A DNA stretch of 64,000 nt from Capra hircus. Taxonomy: Eukaryota > Chordata > Mammalia > Artiodactyla > Bovidae. Of this stretch, positions 47,596-59,019 are shown piece by piece (within the stretch, counting starts at the first letter, position 1; each line of letters opens with the position of its first letter). The stretch spans positions 36,637,022 to 36,701,021 of the forward strand of contig NC_030824.1 in the NCBI RefSeq assembly GCF_001704415.2, given 5' to 3'. The translations under genes and the position numbers were made by a program. The notes under the pieces were generated by a model. The model saw only the letters and a list, made by a program, of their open reading frames with translations, made no database searches and was not told the DNA's origin.

Positions 47596-48710
47596 CTCTA
47601 GGTAGCTAACGATTGCCACTGAAAAGGCAGTGATCGTCCTTTACTTGAAGTTTGTGCCTTTTCTACAGCAGTAACAGTAAAGGTCTGAGTTGCAAAAAAG
47701 AGCAGGTCAGGTGTCACTGATGAGAGTTTACCTAGTTTTATCTCTATAACGATTTGATTTCTCATTCCAGAGTCTCATGTTTATGGATTTAAAATGGTGT
47801 ATTAACCTATTATTTTGGATTGTTTGTGATTGAATACACAATACAATTCATGGAAAATTTAAGTTCAACAAGGAAAGAAAATGCCCAGCTTCCTGTCTAA
47901 GGACAGCTTGGTTTTGGGGCATCTAGTTGGTCAAAAGTATTTCACTGGTTCAGATTCTTTCCAGGGTTTGAAAAGATCCACATTGACACTTTTTGCAACA
48001 TTCCATGGGACTTTAGTTTATATAGTGAAACTAATATTTCCTTCTAATAACAAAACTTAGAATAACTTTTAAGTTCTTGCAAGCAAGAAAATTTATTTAT
48101 AAGTTTAATACCGACTGCCCTAACCTAGCTTGAAAAGTATTCAGGTCTGTGCTATTTCTAATGCATAAAACAGATTTTTAAAATAATATATAAGCTTTCC
48201 ATTTTGGAAAAATAATTATTGAATTTTATAGAAAAACAAACCTGAGTTCTATTTCATCTGTCTTAAGCAGAAGGCTATAGAAAAGGTGCTCAAAAGATAG
48301 AATAAAATAATGTCCCTGGCCTGTTATTACTTCAGTCCTTGAATGTGAGGTTGTTAGAGTCTTGGTTCATTTTGCTGTGTTTTCCTGAGTCCTTCCTTGA
48401 AAGATGAGCCCCCACCAGAGCACTTTTTGAAATTATATATGCATTGATTTAACAATAGTTTCCAAATATGGTCCATGTAGAAATTCTACTTCTCCTAATT
48501 GCTTTGCTTTCCTCCCTTCTGTTTTCATTATGCCAGTTGTGTGCATGGATACTTTATCTAACCTCTATGTTAGATATACCCCCGTAACTTGTATCTTTTG
48601 GGGAACAGAATTCACTAGCAAATTTAAGCAGAAAGAGGTAAGTTACAAGTTTTTTAATAGTCTACAAAATCATTGCAAAACATGTAGATTCTTCTTTCAA
48701 GACTTAGCCA
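47591..48710. other. Intergenic, nothing recognised
   Basis: Unique-looking AT-rich DNA with no exon or repeat supported. Confidence 0.45.
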
Positions 48711-48970
48711 CAGGCTTCCCTCGTGGCTCAGTGGTAAAGAATCAGCCTGCCAGTGCAGGAGGCATGGGTTCACTCTGTGATCTGGGAAGATCCCACATGC
48801 CACTGCGCACCACAGTATCGAGCCTGTGCTCTAGAGCCCATGTTCCACAAGAGGAGAAGCCGCGCAGTAAGAAGCCTGCACACCGCAACTAGGAGTAGCT
48901 TCTGCTCGCCACAACTAGAGGAAAGCCCACGCAGCAACAAAGACCCAGCACAGCCAAAAATAAATAAAAT
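48711..48970 (+). mobile_element. Long CHR-type SINE
   Basis: Head GGCTTCCCTCGTGGCTCAGTGG, then CCACATGCCACTGCGCACC, GAGAAGCCGCGCAGTAAGAAGCC, CTCGCCACAACTAGAGGAAAGCCC and AAAGACCCAGCACAGCC with an AAATAAATAAAA tail. This is the fuller-length CHR body, unlike the shorter copies elsewhere here. Overlapping 80-120 codon frames are shadows. Confidence 0.93.
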
Positions 48971-49070
48971 TCCTTTTAAAAAAGAAACATAGTAATAAAT
49001 TAATGTGTCACACAACACACAACAAAACCTAAGAAAATGAAAAAGAAAAATTGAGCTCATCTATAATGAA

Positions 49071-49340
49071 TTTCGGAGAAGGCAAGGGCACCCCACTCCA
49101 GTACTCTTGCCTGGAAAATCCCATGGACGGAGGAGCCTGGTAGGCTGCAGTCCATGGGGTTGCTGAGTCGAACAGGACTGAGCGACTTCACTTTCACTTT
49201 TCACTTTCATGCGTTGGAGAAGGACGTGGCAACCGACTCCAGGGTTCTTGCCTGGAGAATCCCAGGGACAGGGGAGCCTAGTGGGCTGCAGTTATGGGGT
49301 CGCACAGCATCGGACATGACTGAAGCGACTTAGCAGCAGC
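49071..49340 (+). mobile_element. Bov-A2 dimeric element with TSD
   Basis: Two Bov-A monomers joined by CACTTTCACTTTTCACTTTC, ending AGCAGCAGC. Target-site duplication ATAATGAA at 49063-49070 and 49341-49348. Confidence 0.95.
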
Positions 49341-49348
49341 ATAATGAA

Positions 49349-50583
49349 ATCAGAGAACAGAGAAATCATGTGTTAAATATTTCAGTTGCTATCTGTCAGG
49401 TACAACACAATTTGGACCAACTTGAAAATGTTCTCTGTAACCACCATGTAATAAAACTAAAAATAAAAAGTACAGAAGCAATAATAACAAAAACAACTAC
49501 TTAGAAGTTCAAAATTCATTTAGAAATAATTATTTGATCAAATAAGTCAAAATCAAAATAGTGGAATATCGAAAATAATAATGAAAATACTATTTATGGT
49601 TGATGACTCAAAAAATGTTTAGCACAGATGGTTATATAGTCAAAAATTCATTTAGATCTTCAATCTGATCATTGTTATGCTGTCTAAACTGATTCAGAGC
49701 ATAAAGAAAAAGAAATCCCAATACTTGCTGTGATAGCATACTGCCAAACCCCCCTTGACTAGCTACATATCAAAATCTTTAAAAGAAGTACCTTTTAAAA
49801 ATGATTACTCAAGATCAAATAGTAATTTTAGCATATTAACAGATCAAAATAGAAAACAATACTCAGTTTTATGGGATTCATTCCTTTTTTTTAAAGATAA
49901 CATTAACATGCTAAAAATAGTAATCCTAAACCAATGGCCAGTAACATAATTAAATATCAGAAACTAGATCAGTTGTTCATCTTTATCACTTGAGTGCTGG
50001 CCAATGAAGGCATACTTGGAAATAGAGTAAAAACCCCAAGATAATTCTCTGAGAGATTATTCTGTAACTAGTATGGCCTCAGACTTCACTGACTGTTAAC
50101 AAAAAAATAAGGTCACATTTTCTTTTATACCCAAATTATGTCTTCATCCTCTGATAACCAATTCTGCTGATTCTGCCTCTGCAAACACTCTCTGGGACTC
50201 TCCTATTCATATACTTCAATATTTGTTAAGTACATAATGGCAGAAGCTTAACACCTGCTCCTCACTGTCCACTCACCCCCCTGCCACCCCGCTCACATTG
50301 TCCCCTATGTGAATCACTTCCCGCCCGTGGGCCCCTGCTGCTGGCTTCTAATGAGCTCCCCCAGGTCACCACCGCTCTTTCCCACCTCTTCTCCCCAGTT
50401 TAGACAGTGACCTTACCTCGACTTCCCCCAGTGCGTAGGCTGACGCTAGGCTGTGATTTTCTTTTTAATAATAAAAAAACAATGAAAACATCTTAGTTTC
50501 ATGTTGGATATCAGATCTCCTAGAGTCTGTACATGTCTTCCTCTGTGGCATATGGTCTCTTCTGCCCTGTTGAAAGATCAGTT
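49349..50583. other. Intergenic, nothing recognised
   Basis: AT-rich up to about 50200, then a C-rich patch 50250-50460. No gene or repeat supported. Confidence 0.4.
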
Positions 50584-50762
50584 GGGGCTTCCTTGGTTGT
50601 TCAGAATGTGCCTGCAAACCAGGAGACCTAGAGTCCATCCCTGGGTCAGGAAGATCCCCTGGAGAGGGGCATGGCAACCCACCCCAGGATTCTTGGACAG
50701 AGGAGGCTGGCAGGCTACAGTCCATGGGGTTGTGAAAGAGTTGAGCAGCACAACTGAGCAGC
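50584..50762 (+). mobile_element. Bov-tA SINE
   Basis: Sense copy GGGGCTTCCTTGGTTG to GAGCAGCACAACTGAGCAGC, with an internal deletion between ATTCTTG and GACAGAGGAGG. Confidence 0.92.
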
Positions 50763-51247
50763 AGTTCTTGAGTGACCTTTAAGGAAGCTACCTCAACAGA
50801 GGACTGAATAAAGGTTAATGGTGGTTACGCTATGGTACATACTTCATGTGGTTTTTTCCCAGAGAAGTTTTAATTCATTGTGTCCATTAAATTATTTTCA
50901 TCCATCCCCAGATCCAACCTTCTAAACTTGGCTTTGTAGTGCTGAGACTGTTCCTTGGCAAACCACAATACTTTTTTGCCACGTGATGCTGTAGCTGTGC
51001 CAGTAGGAGGCGCTAGAGGAAGACTTCAAGGCTAGAATAGAAGATGGGACTTACTGCGCTCTGTTTCCTGTGGGTACCCTGTGTCTGCCCTGCCTGTTTC
51101 CAGAACATTACCTGATTATAATAGTTGTTTGTTTGTTTGTTTTAACCCCAACTATTGCAGTTCCACAGCAGGTGAGTCCAACATTTGCAAATACAGCCTT
51201 CCTTCCCGCAGAGATGCTGGCACTGGGAGAATGTTTTGTGGGCATAA
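50763..51247. other. Intergenic, nothing recognised
   Basis: Unique-looking, including a (TTTG)4-like run near 51125-51142. Confidence 0.4.
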
Positions 51248-51260
51248 AGAGTCTAAGGAT

Positions 51261-51538
51261 GGAGAAGGCAATGGCACCCCACTCCAGTACTCTTGCCTGG
51301 AAAATCCCATGGACGGAGGAGCCTGGTAGGCTGCAGTCCATGGGGTCGCTAAGAGTCGGACATGACTGAGTGAATTCACTTTGACTTTTCACTTTCATGC
51401 ATTGGAGAAGGAAATGGCAACCCACTCCAGTATTCTTGCCTGGAGAATCCCAGGGATGGGGGAGCCTGGTGGGCTGCCATCTATGGGGTCGCACAGAGTC
51501 GGACACGACTGAAGCAACTTAGCAGCAGCAGCAGCAGC
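51261..51538 (+). mobile_element. Bov-A2 dimeric element with 13-base TSD
   Basis: Complete dimer, GGAGAAGGCAATGGCACC to a CAG-repeat tail. Perfect duplication AGAGTCTAAGGAT at 51248-51260 and 51539-51551. Intact structure and clean TSD point to a young insertion. Confidence 0.97.
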
Positions 51539-51837
51539 AGAGTCTAAGGATATTAGACCAAGGAGGTTTAATATAACACTGGATTGAGCTCAGGGTATGA
51601 TATAGGTTCATTTAGCACAGATTCTGGATTAAGTTTGTTTAGCTGCAAGTGGCTGTCATAAGCTACTTGTTTATTTTACTTACTTGTACATTGTCTCCAA
51701 ATGCTTCACGTATGTGGGGATTCATCTCTCTTTTGCTCACTGTTGGATTCTCCCCAATCTCCATTGTAAGTGAAGAAAACAATTTTTTGGCTTCTGTGCC
51801 AGATTAAAAAAATAATAACTTCCTTTTTCATTTGCAT

Positions 51838-52052
51838 GTGTGCTCACTCAGTTGCTCAGTCGTGTGGGACTCTGTGACCCCACAGACTGTAGCTCATCAG
51901 GCTCCTCTGTCTATGGGATTCTCCAGGCAAGAGTACTGGGGTGGGTAGCATGCCTGCCACATCAGGATCTTCCTGACTCGGGGACAGAACCCGTATCTAC
52001 TGCGGCTCCTGAATTGAATCATTACCTCTGAGCCACCAGGGAAGCCCGTTTA
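51838..52052 (-). mobile_element. Bov-tA SINE with TSD
   Basis: Antisense copy, GCTCACTCAGTTGCTCAG to GAGCCACCAGGGAAGCCC. ATTTGCAT at 51830-51837 and 52053-52060 flanks it. Confidence 0.93.
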
Positions 52053-52060
52053 ATTTGCAT

Positions 52061-53809
52061 AGTTACACACACACACAAATGTGGCCTTTTGTGCTTGCTC
52101 TCCTCTGTAGAACATCTCAGTAGAAATTCTTCAGAAAATTTGATGAGCGTGATTGAATGAATGCAAAAGAGCCTATTGGCTGACAGTCAAAGGACAATAG
52201 TCCACCATTTCAGCTGCTGCTACTGAGCTTTCTGAGCTGCTGTCAAGAGAGAAATCTGGTCCTTTGTCTCCTGTATTCACCTGTAACCATTCACCACATT
52301 ATCCCTCCATGTCGCTCCCATTTTAGTAATATATCCAGTAAAAACTAGGAGGAAGTAGAGTCATTCAAGTCAATATGTAAATATTAGCACTCATTTTTAA
52401 GCATTTCACAGTGGCCCACGCTTTTGGAAAATCTTGAGATTTTTGATAGGTTTTCTCACAAAAAGTTGATGTACCCCCCAAAATAAAACATTACAGTGAA
52501 GTTTTAGCATAGAACCAGCTTGTGCCAACCCAAAGAACAGTAAGGATTTTTCCAGTAGCTTCTGGGATAATCTGTGCTGTTCACCTCTTAGAGCAGGTTA
52601 GAGTTCACCATCACAGGGCATATCAGACCTGGAATTAGAGGAGTCACGGCTTGGAACCACAGGACTTTGTTCAACGCTCTGGGCAGAAGTTTGTCTGTCA
52701 TTGCTGCCCTGGGTCAGGCTTCTCCTCTGGCTTCAGAGAAGATAAGGTCCACACGTCTTTCCCACCTCCCCTTCCCTGGAGGGTCAGTGGAGGTGGACAC
52801 CGCCAAGCAACTTATACCACAGTTCACATCTTTCTTTCATGTTTCCTTTCAGCAAGTTTCACTCTCCACTGTGGTCCTCACTGGCCAGCCCTGGTGGGCT
52901 CCAGATACATTCCATTAGAAAGCGCACTGGGGAAGAAGGCAAAAGAACTCTGGCAAAATCGCAGAATGTGGATAATAATGTACCAGTTGCAATGGAACAT
53001 TCACGCATCTCATGGGGGTGCTGTGAGAACCAATTAATGTTTGTAAAGGCCTTTGAGTTCCTCGGAGGAAAGGTGCCACCAGAGCGCTAAGCATTATTGT
53101 GAAGGGATTATGTGCACAAATACAATACCAGGAGCCAGGATATTACTAAAAATAAAGCAGAACTTTCTGTGAGGAAGGTAAGGAAGGAAATGCCTCACTG
53201 AAAAAGGCTTAACTGTCTTTTAATACAAATGCTTAGGCTACCGGGTAATGGAACAGCAAATCTGAGATTCTATTCTAGGTGAAGGATTATGTTTTCTCGG
53301 CATTGTCAAGGTGCTGGGGAAGAAAACAAAGTGACTGCTTTACCCGAAAGGAGGTTCGGGTCTTTGAAAAAGAGATTAAGAGGATGTTTGGCTATTGCCC
53401 TGTGTCCATCCATGAGGAAAAAGGCAACAGAAAAGCAAATGTTTATTTGCTTTTGGGGGGAAGTGGTTTAAAAAATTGGAAGAAAGGAGACTGCTTCAAA
53501 TTTTATGGTGGCTCCCAATAAATGTTTGAAATAGCCGAAGTAGTACCTTCTTGCTTGAATATTTACAAAAAACGATAACATAAACTCTACAAACAAACAA
53601 AAACCCTCTATTTTGTCGGTGATATAAGTAAACCAGGCTATATTTATGGACTGGGTCGTATAGTGTTTTCAAAGCCCTCATTAGGCACTGGGTTCATAAA
53701 ATTCACAGCAGAAATGGGGATGAAAACCCTGTCTCCTCCCAACCCTTCTTTCTGACCCTTTCCTTCTCTTCCACCTGCTTATTTTATAACAAGGCCTCTG
53801 GAGTCTGAA
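52061..53809. other. Intergenic, non-repetitive
   Basis: Nearly 1.8 kb free of recognised transposons. Frames between 52651 and 53521 are up to 128 codons but show no known domain. Could contain regulatory DNA. Confidence 0.45.
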
Positions 53810-53995
53810 GCAGATTAGCAAACAAATAAATCCTTTAATGTCATGGAATACTTTCTGCAGCATAAATGGGATTAATCTGCCAACCCAGCAAATTCTACAT
53901 TTCAAATACCTCAGCTGCATTAATAAGCCACTCTGCCAATCCCCTAATTTATGGCACAAAGGTCATTTTATTTTCATGTTTGCCCTGGTTAGACT
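53810..53995. promoter_or_regulatory. Candidate conserved noncoding element (enhancer-like)
   Basis: Dense developmental-type sites within 190 bases: a GGATTAATC core (53869-53877, paired/OTX-like), an E-box CAGCTG (53912-53917), an ATTAATA site, and CAAAGGTCA (53957-53965, nuclear-receptor-like). No repeat recognised. Role inferred only from motif density and position between AFG2A and the expected SPRY1. Confidence 0.3.
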
Positions 53996-55387
53996 TTCTT
54001 TCTCCTTTCTTCCCTCCCTTTCCGTCTCCCGCTCTCTTGTTTTCCCCCTTTGAAAATGTCCTGTACGCAGCCTTCAGACAAGCATCAAAGAGCACAGATA
54101 ATAACCTGGTGGTTCCCAGAGAAGCCAGAAGAGTGAAAGAAGCTGGGGCCTGAGCCGCCCTTCACCAGCCCCAGGATTCCCCGCGGCTGCCTCTGTGCGG
54201 CCCTGGCTGGACAGTGTCGGGCTGAGTGAGGTCCAGATGTGATGGCCGAACACAGGCTCTCTATGGCTCCTGAATCTTGTTTCCCCAAAATTTGCTGTAA
54301 TAATAAAGAAAAGCTGGGCTGGTTCTGTAAACCCTACTCAGACGTTTTAAGAACTGCAAATGGGTTGAGTTTTGTATGAATGGAGAAGGCAGGCCGCCTG
54401 ATCTCTGAGCTCAGAGTTAGAAGGTATCTCCAAGTGCCGTTGAATTCAATGACTTGCTCAAGGTCACAAGAGGATCAAGCGGGTGGTTTATAGTCACTGG
54501 TTCTTCCGCCTGCCTGAGCCAGCCTGTTCCCACCCAACCGCACTGCTTCCCTGAGGAAAGGATCACCACACTGCTCTCACTCAGGAACCTGGAGGGGAAA
54601 AGGCTATTTTGGGCTTATTTACTCAAAAGCCATTGGGTATATTCTGAGTCATATTAACATTTCCCTTTACTCACCCTTTGAAACCCGAACACCATGAGTC
54701 ACTGTTCTGTCCTCTTGGTTAGAGAGTGAAGGGAAATGCTTCATTTTAAGAAGTAGGGCCCCCTGGCTGTCGTGGATATGTTTCTGAGAGTCACAATAGA
54801 CAAAGATGTGATGAAGAGTGAGGCCATAAGATCCATGCAGCTGTGAACCACAAAGTCCTCATGGCACGTGAGCCAGAGAGACTCCTCCTTCCTGACATAC
54901 AAGGTGTCCATCAGGCCTTAAGCTAAAATAGTAGGAACAATGGGGTAAGGAAGAGCAAGAACGTAAGCATGTTTCTCAAGAACAGTCATGACATCAGGAC
55001 CTTTCATTGTAAGACAGCAAAGGAGCTTAAAAATGAAGTACAGCAACATTCCACACAATGGATGAATCTTAGCAACAGGATACTGAGTGAAAAAGAGGGT
55101 CCCCAGAGGTCACATGACACCCTTTATATAGGTTAAACCATGGTTTTAAAACCATGAGCAGTTTAGGAATACAATGCAACTACACAGAAAAACAAGGAGT
55201 TAACGGGCTCAGGATTCAAGATGACGGTGGGGAGGAGAGACGTGATGCCAGCTGGGAAATGTATGAGTAGATATGAGTTATTTCTGGTCCTGCTTTCGTT
55301 TGGGAGATGGGTTCATAGATGCTAAGTATTTACATGTTATTTACATACCTAGGACTCAGCAGGCACAATATTTATATTAATACTTGC
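53996..55387. other. Intergenic, non-repetitive
   Basis: A pyrimidine-rich tract near 53995-54050 and a modest CpG patch at 54150-54250, otherwise unique-looking. No exon supported. Confidence 0.4.
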
Positions 55388-55618
55388 ATGCGTGTGAGCT
55401 AAGTCACTTGTCATGTCCAACTCTTTGCAGCTGCATGGACGGTAGCCTGCCAGGCTCCTCTGTCCATGGGGATTCTCCAGGCACGAATACTGATGTGACT
55501 TGTCATGCCCTCCAGGGGATCTTTCTGACTGGAACCCAGGGATTGAACCCACATCTCTTTATGTCTCCTGCATTGGCAGGCGGGTTCTTTACTATTAGCA
55601 CAACCTGGGAAGCCCCTC
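55388..55618 (-). mobile_element. Bov-tA SINE
   Basis: Antisense copy, AGTCACTTGTCATGTCCAAC to ACAACCTGGGAAGCCCC, with small insertions relative to other copies. It abuts an antisense L1. Confidence 0.92.
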
Positions 55619-55990
55619 CCCACTGATAACCACCAGTTTGTTCTCTATGTCTGTGAATCTGTTTCTGTTCTGTCATATATATTCCTTTGTTTTACCTTTC
55701 AGATTCCACATATAAGTAGTGAGTATTTATCTTTCTCTGATTTCTCCCACTAAATATAATGTTCTCTAGGTCATCCATGTAGCTGCAAATGGCATTATTT
55801 TATCCTTTTTTATGGCTGAGTCATATCTATTTCTTTATCCACATCTTCTTTATCCATTCATCTATTGCTGGGCACTTATGTTGCTTCCATGTCTTGGCTA
55901 TTATAAATGATGTTGCAGTGAACACTGGGATGCATTTATCTTTTCAAATTACTGTTTTCATTTTGTCTGAGTCTTTTTAATTGATCACAA
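55619..55990 (-). mobile_element. L1 3' UTR fragment, antisense
   Basis: CAGATTCCACATATAAGTAGTGAG, TATCCATTCATCTATTGCTGGGCA and CCATGTCTTGGCTATTATAAATG are the classic antisense L1 landmarks. Confidence 0.92.
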
Positions 55991-56159
55991 ATACTGATTA
56001 CAAAACTTTAAGCCAACTTTGATTCATTCTTCTTAAAGCAGCTGTGCCATCCCAGGTGTCCCTTTTGTCAGGCAACATCTATCAACAGTTAAAACACATC
56101 AGCTTCTCTCTTCCTGGAATCCATTTACAACATGAGTTTTTTAGAGATGTCCAAGACTG

Positions 56160-56305
56160 ATTATGATTGTTTGTACTAGCAAAAGCATGAAAAAATCCTA
56201 GAAACATCCCAAAGGTGTATCAATAAGAGAATGATTGAATAAATTACAGTATAGCCATGCTGTGCACGCATGTAAAAAGAACGAGAGAAAGTTTTATAGT
56301 GATAG
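56160..56305 (+). mobile_element. Old L1 3' end fragment, sense
   Basis: AGAAACATCCCAAAGGTGTATCAATAAGAGAATGATTGAATAAATTACAGTATAGCCAT tracks the sense 3' region of old L1s. Described from its order of landmarks; decayed. Confidence 0.7.
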
Positions 56306-56369
56306 CTAGGCAGTGGGGGGCATTCACTCTGCCAGCCATGTGTTAAGTGCACTTATACAGATTGTCTGA

Positions 56370-56485
56370 TACATTCTTGGCCAGTCAGTTGTTAACCGGG
56401 GACAGTTGAAAAAGGGAGACCTGAGAGACAGGTGAAGGAACCTGCCCAGATTACACAGCTAGCACAGCTAGGCTTCAAGTCACAG
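56370..56485 (-). mobile_element. MIR SINE fragment
   Basis: GAACCTGCCCAGATTACACAGCTAG and GGCTTCAAGTCACAG are the reversed MIR core. Confidence 0.7.
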
Positions 56486-57121
56486 AAGCGTGTAAATGTG
56501 TAAAACGCTTTGAGAAATATGTCCCAAGGTTGCAATAGCAGTTATCACTCTAAAACATGGTAGAGTTATGGATGTTTTTGCTTGCCTTTAAAATAAAAAG
56601 AACAAAGCGTGTGTCTCTCAGACCCATTCCTCTCTTCCTGTCTGTTCCCGCTGCTCCCAGGTAAGCCCAGGTTTTGTCCTCCCATGCTTGGTTTACACAC
56701 TAGTCTCCTGGGCTCTGCTTTTTCTCTAAACATCCTGCCTGACCTGTCCCTCCAGGGGTTGCCCTGCCTTCCAAGAAAGTCCTGCTCTTCGGGCTGGAAT
56801 CACCTGACCACCTCTTAATGCTCCAAACGTTTCTTTCTCCAGGGTTCAGTCTGACCAGCAAGCGGACTCATCTTTTCCCTTCCCCTCACTGTTGCGTGTT
56901 TCTGCCCCTTCATGTCCTTACATGGTTTGCGCCCTCACCTGCTGGGACCCCAACGTCCTTCTTTTCAGCTCTCAGCCAAAGACCACCGCTTCATAAAACT
57001 GTCCCTCCATGGCTCTGCCAACTTGCAGTGCTGTCCCCTCTCCATGCCTTGCTGTGGCATCTGGGCCATTCATTTTGGTACTGTGTTCTTGCGGTTTTTA
57101 GTTTATTTAATTTACTGGGTG
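56486..57121. other. C/T-rich intergenic block, possibly L2-related
   Basis: CTGACCTGTCCCTCCAGGGG, TGCTGTGGCATCTGGGCC and similar pyrimidine-rich text resembles LINE2-type decay but cannot be assigned. Overlapping 90-102 codon frames have no known domain. Confidence 0.3.
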
Positions 57122-57286
57122 TTTAAAAAATATTTTATTTATTTGACTGCATTGGGTCTTAGTTTTGGCATTCCAATTCTTAGTTGAGGCATGTGGGATC
57201 TAGTTCCCTGACTAGGGGTCGAACCCAGGTCCCCTGCTTTGGGAGCCTGGACTCTTAAACCATTGGACCAGCGAGGAAGTCCCTAT
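57122..57286 (-). mobile_element. CHR-type SINE, antisense
   Basis: Reversed tail AAAATATTTTATTTATTTGAC, GGGGTCGAACCCAGGTCCCC (reverse B-box) and GGACCAGCGAGGAAGTCCC head. Confidence 0.92.
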
Positions 57287-57774
57287 TATGCTTTATTCCT
57301 TTTAGGAATAAAGTGACTCTTGAAGGCAGACAGCACTTGTTGTCCTTTTTTGAAATATTCAACACTGTGTTCTCTCTCTACCTGCTGTCCAAGAAACATA
57401 TATTTAATAATGTCAATGAATTAATGTGGCCATGTTTAAAATAGCAAGCTTACGGATACTGTCCATAAACAAAATCATAGATGACTTAACCGAAGTATAA
57501 AACACATGAGCATTACTGCCAAGTAAATCTTCCCCTGTTGTGACACCAGTCCCTCCATGACTGGCCTTCTCATTCTTGAACCGAACCCCTTCCATGGCGT
57601 TGCTACCACATCTGTCTGGCTAAGTTCTCACGGGAGCCTCTGCCTAGACCTTGCCTTGGATTTTGGACTAGGTTTGAACCTTTAGTTAGTGGTATTTATC
57701 TTCCATCCCCAAGCTATCCAGGGGTCCACCCAGAGTCACCTCATTAGCATAAAATCAGGCCAGGTTGAAAGGGG
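57287..57774. other. Intergenic, nothing recognised
   Basis: Begins with a 9-base stem hairpin at 57291-57313; otherwise unique-looking. Confidence 0.4.
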
Positions 57775-57918
57775 ATGATCCCCAGGAGAAGGAAATGGCA
57801 GCTCACTCCAGTATTCTTGCCTGGAAAATTCCATGGACTGAGGAGCCTGGCAAGCTCCAGTCCATGGGGTCGCAAAGTCAGACATGACTGAGTGACTAAC
57901 ATATATATATATATATAT
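57775..57918 (+). mobile_element. Partial Bov-tA/Bov-A body with (AT)9 tail
   Basis: GGAGAAGGAAATGGCAGCTC to GACATGACTGAGTGACTAAC without the tRNA-like head, followed by (AT)9 at 57901-57918, probably grown from the SINE tail. Confidence 0.92.
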
Positions 57919-58669
57919 TGAGAAGAGCACAAGAGCACACTCTGCTCGCCCCAGGAGGAAAGTACGAGAGTTTTAGGAGCTATGTGCCAGGAACAGGGGA
58001 TGAAGACCAAATATGTATTTATTATATCACATTATCACACCCTCAAACACAAAACTCACACCTACCTTTTAAGGTGGTAAAGGAGAAAATGAAATAATGT
58101 GTGTATGTGTGTGTGTAACCCAGACCTCATCTTTAATGAGAGCTCAGGGGCCTTTCTTTCCCACCTCCCTCCCAGCTCTGGTTCTAAGCACAGGGCACAG
58201 CCTCCCTACGAGCACGTCCTTCTACCCTTTAAACACATCCTGTGGAAATTTGAACAATTCAGAGACGTTTTTCTGAACAGGCATCACCTGTTCTTTTTCA
58301 CAAGGATTATTTATGTGTTCAATCTGACACTGTTGTTTCTATTTTTCCTCGCAGAGTTTCCCTTTCTTGTGAATCATATTCCTGGCCAAAAGGGGCATAC
58401 TTATCATTTTTGCCTGAACTTTCCAAAGCCTGTTTTCCGAAGTCCAGGACTCACGTCAGCTCAGCCTGATGGTCCCTTTCCTCTGTTTGACCAGGAATGA
58501 CGCAGTCATTTTTGCTCGAGGTTCCTGGAAATTACACAATAGCCATTAAGTTCTTTTTCGTCAGATTTAAGTCAAGAATAGAAGTTCCCTTGTTGTTTCC
58601 TCTGTCTTCTTGGAGATGAAGGGCATTAGGAAGACTGGCAAGGACTTATCACATGGTTTGCTTTTTTTT
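57919..58669. other. Intergenic non-repetitive block with a long frame
   Basis: Carries a short (TG)n near 58100-58117 and a plus-strand 133-codon frame at 58099-58500 that starts within the (TG)n and has no known domain. No transposon recognised from about 58120 to 58650. Confidence 0.4.
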
Positions 58670-58740
58670 CTGTACCTTTGTTTTTTTAATTGAGGTATAG
58701 TTGATGTATAATATCATGTGGTTTACTTTTAGCAGACTGA
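58670..58740 (-). mobile_element. L1 3' terminal scrap, antisense
   Basis: TTTTTTTAATTGAGGTATAGTTGATGTATAATAT is the reversed L1 3' end. Confidence 0.8.
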
Positions 58741-59019
58741 GACTTCTGCTAAAATCTGAAACTTTGATGCTGGTCTCCATCATCACCTAATTTACCTGTT
58801 AATTATCTGATATTGATAAAACATGTTCTCAGTTCACTTTCAGAAAAATAAAACAGTAATAGCTTTACATTTATTGTGCATTTTCAATATGTATACCAGA
58901 CACTTGTAAGTGCTTTAAATACAACATAATTTTTAAGCTTAAAAGCAACTCCATGGCTATATATATGACTTAGTTTAACAAAGAAGGATATCCTGTCATT
59001 TGTGACATCTTGAATAGAC

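Noticed and set aside
51520..51540. CAG trinucleotide repeat as a coding or disease-type repeat
   Set aside because: It is the normal tail of a Bov-A2 element and is noncoding.
52651..53521. Series of 80-128 codon plus-strand frames as an unannotated gene
   Set aside because: The frames overlap each other in different phases, lack clear splice structure and match no known family by eye.
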